From contig CDMY01000528.1 of assembly GCA_001179505.1 (NCBI GenBank), positions 1 to 52,209 on the forward strand: a stretch of 52,209 bases of DNA, read 5' to 3'. This DNA comes from Vitrella brassicaformis. Taxonomy: Eukaryota > Sar > Vitrellaceae. A program made the position numbers and the translations under genes. Each line of letters begins with the position of its first letter. Position 1 is the first letter of the stretch. Below are positions 33,549-44,430 of this stretch, piece after piece. The notes beneath the pieces were generated by a model. The model worked only from the letters and a program-made list of their open reading frames with translations, had not been told where the DNA came from and searched no databases.

Positions 33549-33848
33549 NNNNNNNNNNNNNNNNNNNNNNNNNNNNNNNNNNNNNNNNNNNNNNNNNNNN
33601 NNNNNNNNNNNNNNNNNNNNNNNNNNNNNNNNNNNNNNNNNNNNNNNNNNNNNNNNNNNNNNNNNNNNNNNNNNNNNNNNNNNNNNNNNNNNNNNNNNNN
33701 NNNNNNNNNNNNNNNNNNNNNNNNNNNNNNNNNNNNNNNNNNNNNNNNNNNNNNNNNNNNNNNNNNNNNNNNNNNNNNNNNNNNNNNNNNNNNNNNNNNN
33801 NNNNNNNNNNNNNNNNNNNNNNNNNNNNNNNNNNNNNNNNNNNNNNNN
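33549..33848. other. Assembly gap (300 N)
   Basis: Exactly 300 undetermined bases. Any open frame drawn through it is meaningless, and the true distance may differ. Confidence 1.
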
Positions 33849-34089
33849 AGGGTTGATAATCTATGACGGACTCGGTGGGTGGTCGGGCAGAGGGTTACAT
33901 TTGGCATGCTTGCAGTGATTGAATGGAAGGGACAGCTAGCTAGTTTTTAGTTTGCATTCTTGATGGACTCCTCGTGCTGACACGCTTTCCGTTAATCCCG
34001 TGCACACACAAGACAGTCATCCTTACGATCGACCCACTTCGACAGAGAAGCCGTACTTTAATAAATCAGCGCACGGATGTCAGCCGTTC

Positions 34090-34890
34090 ACTCAGAGAGA
34101 CACACAGACAGAGAGAGAGAGAGAGAGAGCACAGCCAGGCAGCGTCAGCAAGAAAGCCGACATTGCTATGGGTAGACGTCGACACAGATGGATGTGAGTA
34201 TGTCCATTATATATCTATGTGAGTCAGTGTATATGCACACGTCTGTGTACACCGATACAGAGGTGTGTACAGAAGACATACAAATGGGTACAGACATGCA
34301 GACAGAGAGAGAGATGGATGGAGGAGGCGACGTGAGGCAAGGCAGCAGACAATACGGACCAAGCGCACATCACATGCATCGGATCCCGCCTGCAGCCAGC
34401 TGTCCCTCCACCATTCACCACATGTCATGTGTCCGCACAGCATCAGTAGGCAGGATTGATCGGAGCACATCGCTCCAGTATGGATGCATTGCGTGTACAT
34501 GAAAGCATTCATTCACGAAGAACGCCTCGGCGATCGAGTGGCATTCGTGAAGTCACACACAATCATGATGAATTCAGGACGACACTCAGACAGTGAGAGA
34601 GGAAGGCAAGCCGCCTCCCCACCAGCAACCAGCCACACACATCAATCGCCGAGGACCAACAAGCAGAGAGAAACGACTGACTGCATGGGAGCAGCCTGTC
34701 TGTCTGTCTGTCTGTCTGGTGTGGTGACATGTGCGTGGGTGTGTGGGTGGGCAACGAGTGTGAGATGAAATACACACCGCACCGCCACAGTCTATGTGTA
34801 TACGTATGTGTGCATCCCATGCAGCAACGAATTCGTCACGGAGGGGTGGCTGGACACATAAAGTTCATCGTGCATCCATCGGTCGGCCGG
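34090..34890. repeat. Dispersed repeat R3
   Basis: It shares the ordered landmarks agaagacatacaaatggg, gacgtgaggcaaggcagcag, catgtgtccgcacagcatcagtagg, gactgcatgggagcag, gggcaacgagtgtgaga, aacgaattcgtcacggaggg and acacataaagttc with R1, R2 and R4. It lies directly 3' of family copy 4. Confidence 0.75.
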
Positions 34891-34985
34891 CCTGTCTGTC
34901 TGTCTGTCTGTCTGCTTTTGAGCAAATGCCAGTCCGCACGCCCCCCCGTGACGTACACACACCCATCCATCCATCGCGAGGCAGC

Positions 34986-36721
34986 CTAGCCCACAGACGC
35001 CGATGCAGATGCAGACGCCGCCGCGGCCTCGCCACCTGCTGAGATTGCATCAATCAGGTGGCACAAACAGGCAGACACACGTGACGTGCCCCCCTTCTTT
35101 TGCTGCGTACCTCTGCTGCCCTCTCCGCTGCTGCCGTCATCATCAGAGTCCTCCCAGTCGTCCTCCATATCGTCATCATCGCCATCGAAATCTGCATTAC
35201 ACACACGGACGATAGAGAAGGGGTCATGCATCCATCCATTCATCTGTGTCTGCTTCCGTACCGTCGTTATCGTCCAGATCGTCGCTATCGGAATCTGCAC
35301 CGCACGCCAACAGCAGTGAAGACAATCCATCCATCCATCCATGGGCGTCCCTTCTCGTGTGTCCTGTGTCCGTACCTTCGTCACTGTCGTCCTCCGGCTG
35401 CTGTCCCGGTTTCGGTGCGCCGTCAAACAGGATGGCTGAGATGATGTCACCCAGCACCACACGCGCCAGCTGAGTGGTCTGCGGGAAGCGGTCCTTGAAG
35501 GCGCTACCCACACCAGACACAGCCGACTCAGTCGTAATGACCCACACACGCACTGCAAACGAATGACAGCAGAGGACAGAGATGAGAGTGGCACTGCATT
35601 CCCTCCCCCCTTGCTGTGCCGTGCTGGGCTGACCAATGTTGGCGACATCCGTGACGGCAATCCACGCGACGAACGATTGGCAGGCGTCGGTCAGCACAAG
35701 AGAACGACGGAGGCCGACATAGGGGAGGTACGATGTTGTTGTGGTGCATCCCTCACTGGTGTGTGGGGGGACTGTGTCACGATGGTGTGCAGCCGGTGGT
35801 TGTCAACATGCCTGACACACACAATACATAACGTACACTCGTGTGTCGTGACAGTGCCCACACAGAGTGATGCCCCGTCTGACCTGTCGATGAAACTTGT
35901 AGTGTAGTTGATCTGGTGAGTGCCCTCGAAGTGGCCGAGGACGATGCTCTTGACGAACGACGACATAGATGAGGAGACCCGAGCGCACATCGGCATCTAG
36001 CCCTGGGGCAGCCGATATGTGGCGCTGCGGACGGGCGGGTCATGTGGCTGTCGGTGCTGCTGGTAGAGGTGGTTGGGAGGGAGGGGCGGGTCGATGGTCA
36101 GCTCGAAGCCGAACTGGTCCTTGATGGCCCGCAGTGTGTCGCCGTGGTGAAACAGCTTGAAGGTCACGCCGTTGCCGAAGTGGATGTGAAGGTCGACCAT
36201 CTTGAGCTGAGCCAGCACACGGGGAGCGGCCGAATACGCCTGCACACACAACACACCACACACCGATTGAGAGCCATCCTCCCTCCCTCCCTCCCTCCCT
36301 CCCTCGGTTGGCTTACCGTCTTGTTTGGGTATTGGTGCAGATCGGCTGCAGTGAGCCTCACAGGCAGCTGGCAGTTGCCGCACTGCCCCGCCAGCTCGAC
36401 CGCCTCGCTCATCTCACTCCAGCCGCCCGCCTCCGTCACACACAGCGCCGCCAGCACGTCACCCACACCCATCTGCTGGTCATCGAAGGTCAGCAGCTGC
36501 TGTCCGTTGGCCGCCCGCCGCAGCCCCGCCTGAGTGCTGAGGGAATGTCCGAGCCGCTGCCGCAGCTGAGGCGCTTTGAAGAGCTCTCTGAGCCAGCGGC
36601 ATGTGGCCCTCAGCTGCAGGACATCATCGAGGCTGAGAAGGAAGAAGCTGCGGCGGCCGACGAAGATGTACTCGATGGGGTGCTGCTGCTGGTTGGGCTG
36701 CTGTTCTTGTGTGTCCTGCAT
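34986..36721 (-). pseudogene. Multicopy local family, copy 4, with acidic C-terminal exons (broken)
   Basis: Blocks: 36721-36317 (ATG, polyglutamine, EYIFVGRRSFFLLSLDDVL, QCGNCQLPVRLT), 36239-35884, 35811-35634, 35552-35376. Three extra phase-1 exons follow: 35294-35262, 35191-35111, 35038-34986. They add an Asp/Glu-rich tail (DSDSDDLDDND, then DFDGDDDDMEDDWED) and an Ala/Ser end before TAG. Lesions: an in-frame TAG at 35997-35999, and a one-base deletion in the next exon (ccagtgaggg instead of ccagtggaggg), which is shared with copy 6. The extra exons splice perfectly, so the tail was presumably functional before or despite the damage. An assembly error at the single-base site cannot be excluded. 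Confidence 0.7.
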
Positions 36722-36880
36722 CACGGCAGTCAAGATCTGCCGAGAGGCAGATGGGCGAGAGAGAGGAAGGGCGGGCGGGGGAGGCGATGCCTCAAGACGA
36801 GATGCCGGGCAACCAAAGATGGGCGTGGGCACTCCTAGGGTATGTGTTCTGTGACCTACGACTGCCCAGGGCTGCTCGAA

Positions 36881-36910
36881 GGGTTTCTGGGGTTGCAGGG
36901 TATGAAACCC
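36881..36910. repeat. 30-base hairpin-forming repeat, first copy
   Basis: The 30 bases begin gggtttctgg and end tatgaaaccc, so a 7-base inverted repeat closes a loop. An identical 30 bases lie at 43515-43544. A related gggtttcagaccctacag and a single aaaccctaa follow at about 36943-36967. Confidence 0.8.
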
Positions 36911-37029
36911 CGAAGAATGCTCGCAGGAAATCCGGGTTTCAGACCCTACAGCCAGACAAACCCTAATGTTCTCACTCCGCCGCAGTTGGCCTGTCCGCTG
37001 AAGGCGTTGGAGAGCGGTCGAATGCAATG

Positions 37030-39222
37030 CAGCAGATAGACCGATTAAGCGTTAGTTAACACACAGCTGACTGAGTGCGTCACGACCATTGTCAGTCACC
37101 GCACCAACCGCATCACATCACGCACACGGCCCGGCCGGCAAGGAATCAATGAACCCCATCACATGAACAGACCAGAAAAATCATTGGCACACAAGTGGCA
37201 CGCACACAGGCAGGCAGGCAGACGGGCAATTGGGCGGCCAGAAATGGCGCAGCAGGGCAATCATGGCGTTGCAGTGGCAGCGGGACTATATCAACACAGC
37301 AGACAGACAGACAGAGAGAGAGCCACCAGCCATCTCACCTTGCCAGCCGTCCAGGCACACACCCACCCAGCCATTATATTATTGAATTACATTGGCAGCA
37401 ACAGAGTGGATGTGATGTGATGTGATATGATATGTGTGGTGTGTAAAGTGATGTGCATCATGTGTGTGTTGTGGGCTGTGCAAAGCTATACACGGCCCCT
37501 TGCATCTTCTGTGCGTCGGGCAAATCACCAAGACCGATATCATGCAGACAGACAAACGACAGACATGCACCTGACGCGAGACCGGTCCGCCAATCTCTCC
37601 CTCCCTCCCTCCCTCCCTCCCTCCCGCCCTCTCTCTGTTCGCACAGGCAGGCAGGCCGGCGTGGCTTACCTTAGCTTAGCTTACAACGACAACAAAGGAG
37701 CCATTGGACATTGGAGACTACACACACATTAGTTAGACATTACAGAGAACACACCCCAGCCCCCCACACACCCCACCAGTCACCCGGTTTGAATGAAGCT
37801 GGGGCTGGTTGGTTGGTCATTGAATGCATTGCGTTGGCCGTACCGTATGTGCGTGGGAATCGGTCGATTCATTCAGCAAAAGAAACAAAGAGAGAGCAGA
37901 GATGGGCGGGAGGGCGGGAGGCACACACACGAGAGAAAAACACACACATCATCGTTGAGTTACCTATATGGGTGTGTCTGCCTTTGCGTGTGCGTGATCC
38001 GTACGTACCATGCTGCTGTGCTGTGCTGCCGTCATGGTTCATGAGGCAGCCACACGGCAACACAGACGGCGACACACACCCACACACGAGACACACACAC
38101 ACACAGGTCACACTCTCTCTCTGTCAGGTTATCTCTCTCTTGCGACGGGTGTGTGTGTCGTGTCGTGTGTGCGTTGTACACAGGTCGCTGTGCACACGAG
38201 CCTGCCTGTCTGTGTCTGATACCGCGGATAAAGGCAGGCAGGTATTTTATCATTGCAAATCCGGTCCGGCCAATCAATCGTGTCATACCAATTCATTCTA
38301 TCAGACAGCAGACAGTCAAGGCAGCCACCGGGTCTCTCTACACTATACACAGCCACAGCCTCCGTCCATCCCAGATAGTCACGCGCGGCCACGCCATCAA
38401 CACTCAATCACTCACTCACTGATGCCGCAGGGAGGCGGGGAGGAAAAAGACAGGCGCAGGATAGAATCGACGTAACAGCAACAGCAGCCAGGCCAGGCCG
38501 GGCCGGGCGACCAAGCAGGCAGGCACACGCAATGCCCTGCAAGGATCGGTTGTGCGAACATGAGAAGGGGGAACGAGCCACACGTGTGGGTGTCTGTGTG
38601 TGTGTGTGTGTGTGTTGCAGGTGTGATGTGTTGCGCGTGAGAGTGCGCATGGTTAGTTGCTGGTCTGTCTGTACTGCTAGCAGCTGATCTGATCTGATCT
38701 GTGGCCGGCAAGACTCTCTCTCCCTCTCCCTCATCCATCCATTCTGTCTGTCTGTCTGTCCATCAGCGCGTGTCGTTATTCGTGTGTCAACGAGCCGACG
38801 GCGAGACCTGATCCATCGCGCCTTAGCTGAAGACACCATAGACCAGACAGCCGTCGACGCGTTCACACGCGAAGAATCCACACGACGAGTGTGTGTGTGA
38901 GTGAGTGGGTAGGGTTCTGTTCGTCCAGACCAATTCAGCTACCTACTTACTGTATCCCTCCCTGGCTCTCTCTCTCTCTCTCTCTCTCAGTCTCCCTCCC
39001 TCCCTGTAGTATCTCCATCCACTGCTCCTCCCTCTACCAAACAATCAGACAGACAGACAGACAGACCATCCGTCAATGAGTGTATTCACATAAGCAGGCA
39101 GGCAGGCAGGACACCGGTGATTATTATTGGCTGTGTCACTGAGGCATTTATTGAGCAGGCGGCCGTGGAGAGATGGCGCCTCGTAAATCACACTGTCCGG
39201 CACGCAACACGTCTGCACCATA

Positions 39223-39267
<45 letters not shown>

Positions 39268-39947
39268 CCATAGCAAGGCAGGCACCCATGAGTGAGTCAT
39301 TCGGCCAATGTACAGTACATTTGCAGTGTGCGTGATGTTGGTCTTTCGCCTCAGTTTGGCGATGATCCATCCAGAGGTCCGAGCAGCTGATGATTCCCCG
39401 CTGCTGCAGCTCATCCGTTGCATGGAATCGACTGAAGCACTCGGCACTCGACGCCATCCAAATCACTGCAAACACACACACACACACACAAGCAAACACA
39501 CTCACTGACATGAGTCCAGCGCTGTCTTGCCGCTCTTTGCCTGTCTGTTTGACTCACTCACTCACTCAGAGCCGAAGAGGCGAGCCATAGAACTCTGCAC
39601 CCGGCCAGGCGGCCGAGCCAGCCATAGATTGAAATGAACTGAATTGATGGATAGTCAATGTCATGCAATGCGACAAAATCCATCATAACAGTCTGTCTCA
39701 CCCACATAAGTACATTGATCCCAGGTGAGACAGACACCATACAGTCACATCTACATCAGGTCACCTTAGTGACAGTCACATCTGCCGGGCCGGCTGAATT
39801 TTGAGCTACGTACCGCAGAACTGCTCCATTTGATGCGATACATACGTGTCTACACATTCAGAGAGAGAGGGAGAGAGAGACGGTCAGCCGTCAGCCACTA
39901 CGTGCAACAAACACCAACAACGGCAGATGGCGAGAGAGAGAGGCAAA

Positions 39948-39981
<34 letters not shown>

Positions 39982-40232
39982 ATGGCCGCCAGCCACTGAT
40001 AAACGCACACACGCATATCGAGTGGCAGATAGACAGAGACTGGCCAGTCGGAAAACCCCACGCGCACCATTGAAGCCGTCTATGCAGCCGGCAGTGCTCC
40101 TCACACTGTCACCACCACCGTCCGGCCTGACACACACATGGAAAGACACATAGACAGCATTGCGGTCGTCGTGTGTGTGCGAACATCTTCTGCTCGTGTC
40201 GGTCGTCTTTGGTGCAGACATACCTCAGCTGT
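37030..40232. other. Long gene-free stretch with microsatellites
   Basis: It holds (CCCT)n at 37598-37624, (GCAG)n, (CA)n at 38086-38104 and 39225-39253, (GACA)n at 39050-39065 and 39954-39980, and (TC)n at 38966-38989. Near 39850-39925 a segment (agagagagggagagaga, cagccactacgtgcaacaaacacc) matches part of the R1/R2 interval at 30715-30780, so a fragment of the dispersed repeat is present. I find no supported exon. Confidence 0.55.
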
Positions 40233-41542
40233 CTATTGGCCAAAGATCCTGGCTGAGATGATGGGCCCCAGCACCGCCCGCGCCAGCCGAGTGGTCTGCG
40301 GGAAGCAGTCCTTGAAGGCACCACCCACACCAGACACAGCCGATTCGGTGGTATTGACGTGGACATCCACTGCAAATGAAGGACAGGGGAGGACAGAGAG
40401 ATGAGACTGAGTGCTTATGTATGACGCATGGGTTTGTCACCCTCCTCCCCCTCGCTATGCCGTGGTGGGCTGACCGTCATTATACGAGTTCTCCGACATG
40501 TAGATCCATGCCACGAATGAGTGGCCGGCGTCGGTCAGGACGAGACGACGAGAAGTCAAGCCACCGGCAGTGGAGCAGAATGATGTGGTGGTGGTGCATC
40601 CCTCTACTGGTCTGTGTGAGGACTGTCAGCAGGTTGAACAGCCGGTTGTTGTTAACAAGCCTGACACACACACAATACACACACACACTCGTGTGTCCTG
40701 GCAGTGCCCACACACATTGATGCCCCGCTTGACCTGTTGATAGCACGGAAAGTGCCGTTGGTTTGGTGAGTCCTCTCGAAGTGGCTGAGGATGGCCCTCT
40801 TGATAGACGACGACACAGATGAGTAGTCCCAAGCGCCCAGCGACACCCAGCCCGTAGGCGGGAGGTATCCGATCCTGCTGCGCACGGGCGGGTCATCTGA
40901 CTGTCGGTGCTGCTGGTAGGGGTGGTTGGCCAGGAGAGGCGGGTCGATGGTCAGCTCGAAGCCGTCCTGATCCTTGATGGCTCGCAGTGTGTCGCTGTGT
41001 TGGAACAGCTGGAAGGTCACGCCGTTGCCGAAGTCGATGTGAGGGCCGACCATCTTGAGCTGAGCCAACACACGGGGAGCGACCGAATACGCCTGCACAC
41101 ACAACACATCAACACACCACACACCGATTGAGAGCCATCCTCCCTCCCTCCGTCCCTCGGTTGGCTTACCGTCTTGTTTGGGTATTGGTGCAGATCGCCC
41201 GCAGTGAGCCTCACAGGCAGCTGACAGTTGCCGCACTGCCCCGCCAGCTCGACCGCCTCGCTCATCTCACTCCAGCCGCCCGCCTCCGTCACACATAGCG
41301 CTGCCAGCAGGTCACCCTTGCCCATCTGCTGGTCGTCGAATGTCAGCAGCTGCTGTCCGTTGGCCGTCCGCCGCAGCCCCGCCTGTGCGCTGAGCTCATC
41401 GTCTGTTGTCCAGTGGGTGAGCCGCTGCCGCAGCTGAGGCGCTTCGAAGAGGCCTCTCGCCCAGCTGCAGGTTTCCCTCAGACACAGCACATTCCGCAGC
41501 GGAAAATCGCTGCCGCGGTGGGCGAGGACGTACCACACGGGG

Positions 41543-41575
<33 letters not shown>

Positions 41576-42621
41576 GAGTGCTGCATAGGGGCCGCCAGAT
41601 CTGCCGACAGTGAGGTGGCACCTCTTTGTTGCTGCTGTGACTCTACCGCAGCACCACCCGCAGCAATCGAGCCACCTGAAGGCACCACAACACACAGCAC
41701 AGGAGGGTCATGACGATGTGCAGTCCACCAACAGCAGCCGATGCTTTCCGTACCTCCGCTGTGCCCACCAGCAGCAGCAGTAGGGCTGATGTCTATGCGT
41801 CTACGCTTCTTGGCGCCGCCGTCATCATCAGGCACCTGACCAGCGACACACACCAATGAGTTTGTGTGTCTGTGTGGGTGTGGACTTGTGCGTACCGCTC
41901 TGCCCTGCTGTGCATTGTTGTCGGTCTCGTTCGGTCCCACAGCACCGCCCGCCCCCCACTGACGAGCTCCGCTGTCAGCAGCCATGCGCTGGGACGGAGA
42001 CACACAATAAAGGGAGTGGCCGGCCTGTGTGTGCCACTCAGTCATTGGCCATTCAATCCATTCTCACATGTGTGTTGCAGTCAGTGGTGATCTGCGCCAG
42101 CTGCCTGCCGAGGGCCGAGTGGGTATCGCTGAGAGTCTCCAGAACGGTCGACAGGCTGCCGTCCACCATCTCATCATCCTGCAAGAAAGGCAGAAGGACG
42201 GGCTGACCAGTGAGTGCAGCAGCTCGGCCGTGCGGTCTCTGTGACGACCTGTTTGTTGTCGGTATGTGTGGCTATCATCTGCTCGGCCAGATCAACAAAC
42301 GACAGAAACTTAGAGGCATCCTGAAAGCCAGAAGCAGCGCAGCAATGTCAGTGTGGAGCCCTCCCCTTCTCCCTCCCCATCTCACCGAGCGCATCGCTCG
42401 GATCTTCTGCAGAAGGTCACCACCGCTACCACCGCCACTCCCACCTGTGTGTCACATTCCCGTCAGGCAATGAATGACACACAAACGGGTCGCCACTTCC
42501 ATCAGTCAATTGTGTGGTTACACTGCATGTGCTGTCCATCCATTCACCGCTGACCTCTGGCGGACGGCGCCGGGCCGTCACCGTCATTGTCGGTGTCCAT
42601 CGGGAGAACACGCTCACCCAT
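40233..42621 (-). CDS. Multicopy local family, copy 5, with extra N-terminal exons
   Basis: Exons: 42621-42555, 42444-42386, 42320-42249, 42178-42068, 41988-41896, 41835-41754, 41675-41170, 41092-40734, 40660-40475, 40369-40233. All phases match from the ATG at 42621 to the eighth exon. The four leading exons add about 100 residues not seen in other copies: an acidic DTDNDGDGPAPS stretch, GGSGGGSGGDLLQKIRAMRS, and two helical segments (FLSFVDLAEQMIATH; STVLETLSDTHSALGRQLAQI). The usual KKRRR basic motif, a longer polyglutamine tract, QCGNCQLPVRLTAGDLH and YSVAPRVLAQLKMVGPHI follow. The ninth exon is two bases short relative to copy 2 (around acagtcctcacacagacc) and runs into a TAA ending at 40480, so the last block is out of frame. 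The product may be truncated, or the deletion may be a sequencing error. Confidence 0.65.
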
Positions 42622-43739
42622 CTGCACCCACCGAAGAGCCAACAACACACACAAGGAAATGCGATGAGCGCACCAACAGTAGGGACAACGTTAACTCAAA
42701 GCGCAACGGCAGGCAGAGTCTGTCGGTCTCTCATGAAAATTCTCATGAAATGAACTGCCGTCGATGGGGTGTGGGGGAGGGAGGCGGAGCACTTCTTCAC
42801 CCGCTTGACTGAGCAGCTGTTGACGAGGCAGGGGTGGTCAGATAGGGGGCGAGGGCGGGTGCATGGGTGGCTGCGTGCTCGTTTGTCTGTTGCATTGGTG
42901 CGGGCTGCTAGCCTGTGTTTGAGGGGCGGGAGGCAGTCATGGCGTGGTGTTGGGGCGATGGACGGGGCTGGGGTGTTCTCATCGGATGAGTGAGCGTGCC
43001 CTTTGTGCATAGGCATATGTGGATAGATTCATGGAGGCGATTTGGACAAGCGAGTGCATGGATGCCATCTGTCAATTATCTCTTCCTCAATCGACCAACC
43101 CTCAATCATGCGACAAACATGATGAGCGCACCCACAAACCCTCTGTGATTGTTTGTGTGTATCTTCTGCTCTGAGTTCGCAGGGAGGCGGCTTACTGCTT
43201 GGATTTCGGCAGCAGCCTTGCAGCAGCTGGCCCGTCACAGCTGCAAAACCTCTCACTCACGCCGTCATCAAATCTGACACGGAGGCCACACACACGGGTA
43301 TTCATGAAGGGACGGGAGGGCATGTGTGTGTTTTTGTTTGTTGTTGTTTCCTCGTGACTAAAAATGGACTGACTGCACCCAGTGCTTTCTCACTGAGTGT
43401 TCTATCGCTGGTCGCTGATGGACTTCAGTGCATATGCCTACCGATGATAATATATGGCAGGAGGATGTTCTGAGGCATTCACAGACTCATGGCTATTGGC
43501 GGCAACTTCTCAAAGGGTTTCTGGGGTTGCAGGGTATGAAACCCAGACAACGCAACGATCGCTACAGAGATGCGCCAGACCTGCATCTCGGTCTCTATTG
43601 TCTGTCCTCTCGTCCAATCATCATGCGACACACAAACACAAACACAAACACAAACACACGCAGAGAGAGACAGGAGGCATCAGCTGTGTCAACTCACCCA
43701 GAGGAAGCAAAAAGCCAATTGAACCTCGATGTATTGCCG
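42622..43739. other. Intergenic region upstream of copy 5
   Basis: It includes the second copy of the 30-base hairpin element (43515-43544) and an (ACAAAC)n run at 43632-43659. A first untranslated exon of copy 5 probably lies here, because an acceptor-like gggtgcag directly precedes the ATG. No other gene is supported. Confidence 0.45.
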
Positions 43740-44128
43740 ATCCAGCCATTCATGTCATGCAAAGAGAGAGGGGGGCCATGGCCATGGCCATGGGTGCATG
43801 CCATGGCATGGATGTGTGTATGCACATTGTATGAGTGTGTGTGTACAGACATACAAATAAGTATATAAGACATACAGAGATCTACAGGCAGACAAGGCAG
43901 CAGAGACGGATGGACCACAGGCACGCGTGAATCCCACCCCACCCACCTCATGCGGCAGCCATCACACCGCCACCGAGACACCACATGTACCCGCACAGCA
44001 TCAGCAAGGAGGATTGAACCGCATCGCCACAGTGTCCATTCGTATGGTAGTGAGAGCGGTCAGCAAAAACACCTCGGCGACCCGGTGGAATGCATCGGGT
44101 CACACACAAACAACATGATGTCAAGACG

Positions 44129-44161
<33 letters not shown>

Positions 44162-44430
44162 CAGGAAGGGATCCCCGCCCGCTCACCAGCCCATCACCAC
44201 CCACACACATCAATCGGAACCAACAAGAAGGCAAAAACGACTGACTGCATGGGAACATCCGGTCTGTCTGTCTGTCTGCTGTGATGACATGTGTGTGGGT
44301 GTGAGTGGGCAACGAGTATGAAATGAAATGCACACTGCACCGCCGCAGTCTATGTGTGTATTTATGTATGCCTGCAGCAACGAATTCGTCACGGAGGGAT
44401 GGCTGGACACATAAAGTTCGTGGTGCATCC
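43740..44430. repeat. Dispersed repeat R4
   Basis: It is the best match to R1: catgggtgcatgccatggcatggatgtg, agacatacaaataagtata, ccaccccacccacctcatgcgg, acatgtacccgcacagcatcagcaaggaggat, gactgcatgggaacatc, gggcaacgagtatgaaa, aacgaattcgtcacggagggatggctgg. It lies directly 3' of family copy 6. Confidence 0.8.

Noticed and set aside
33222-33918. Open frames running through the N gap
   Set aside because: They exist only because undetermined bases contain no stop codons.
36943-36967. Interstitial telomere
   Set aside because: Only one aaaccctaa-type unit is present, with no tandem array.
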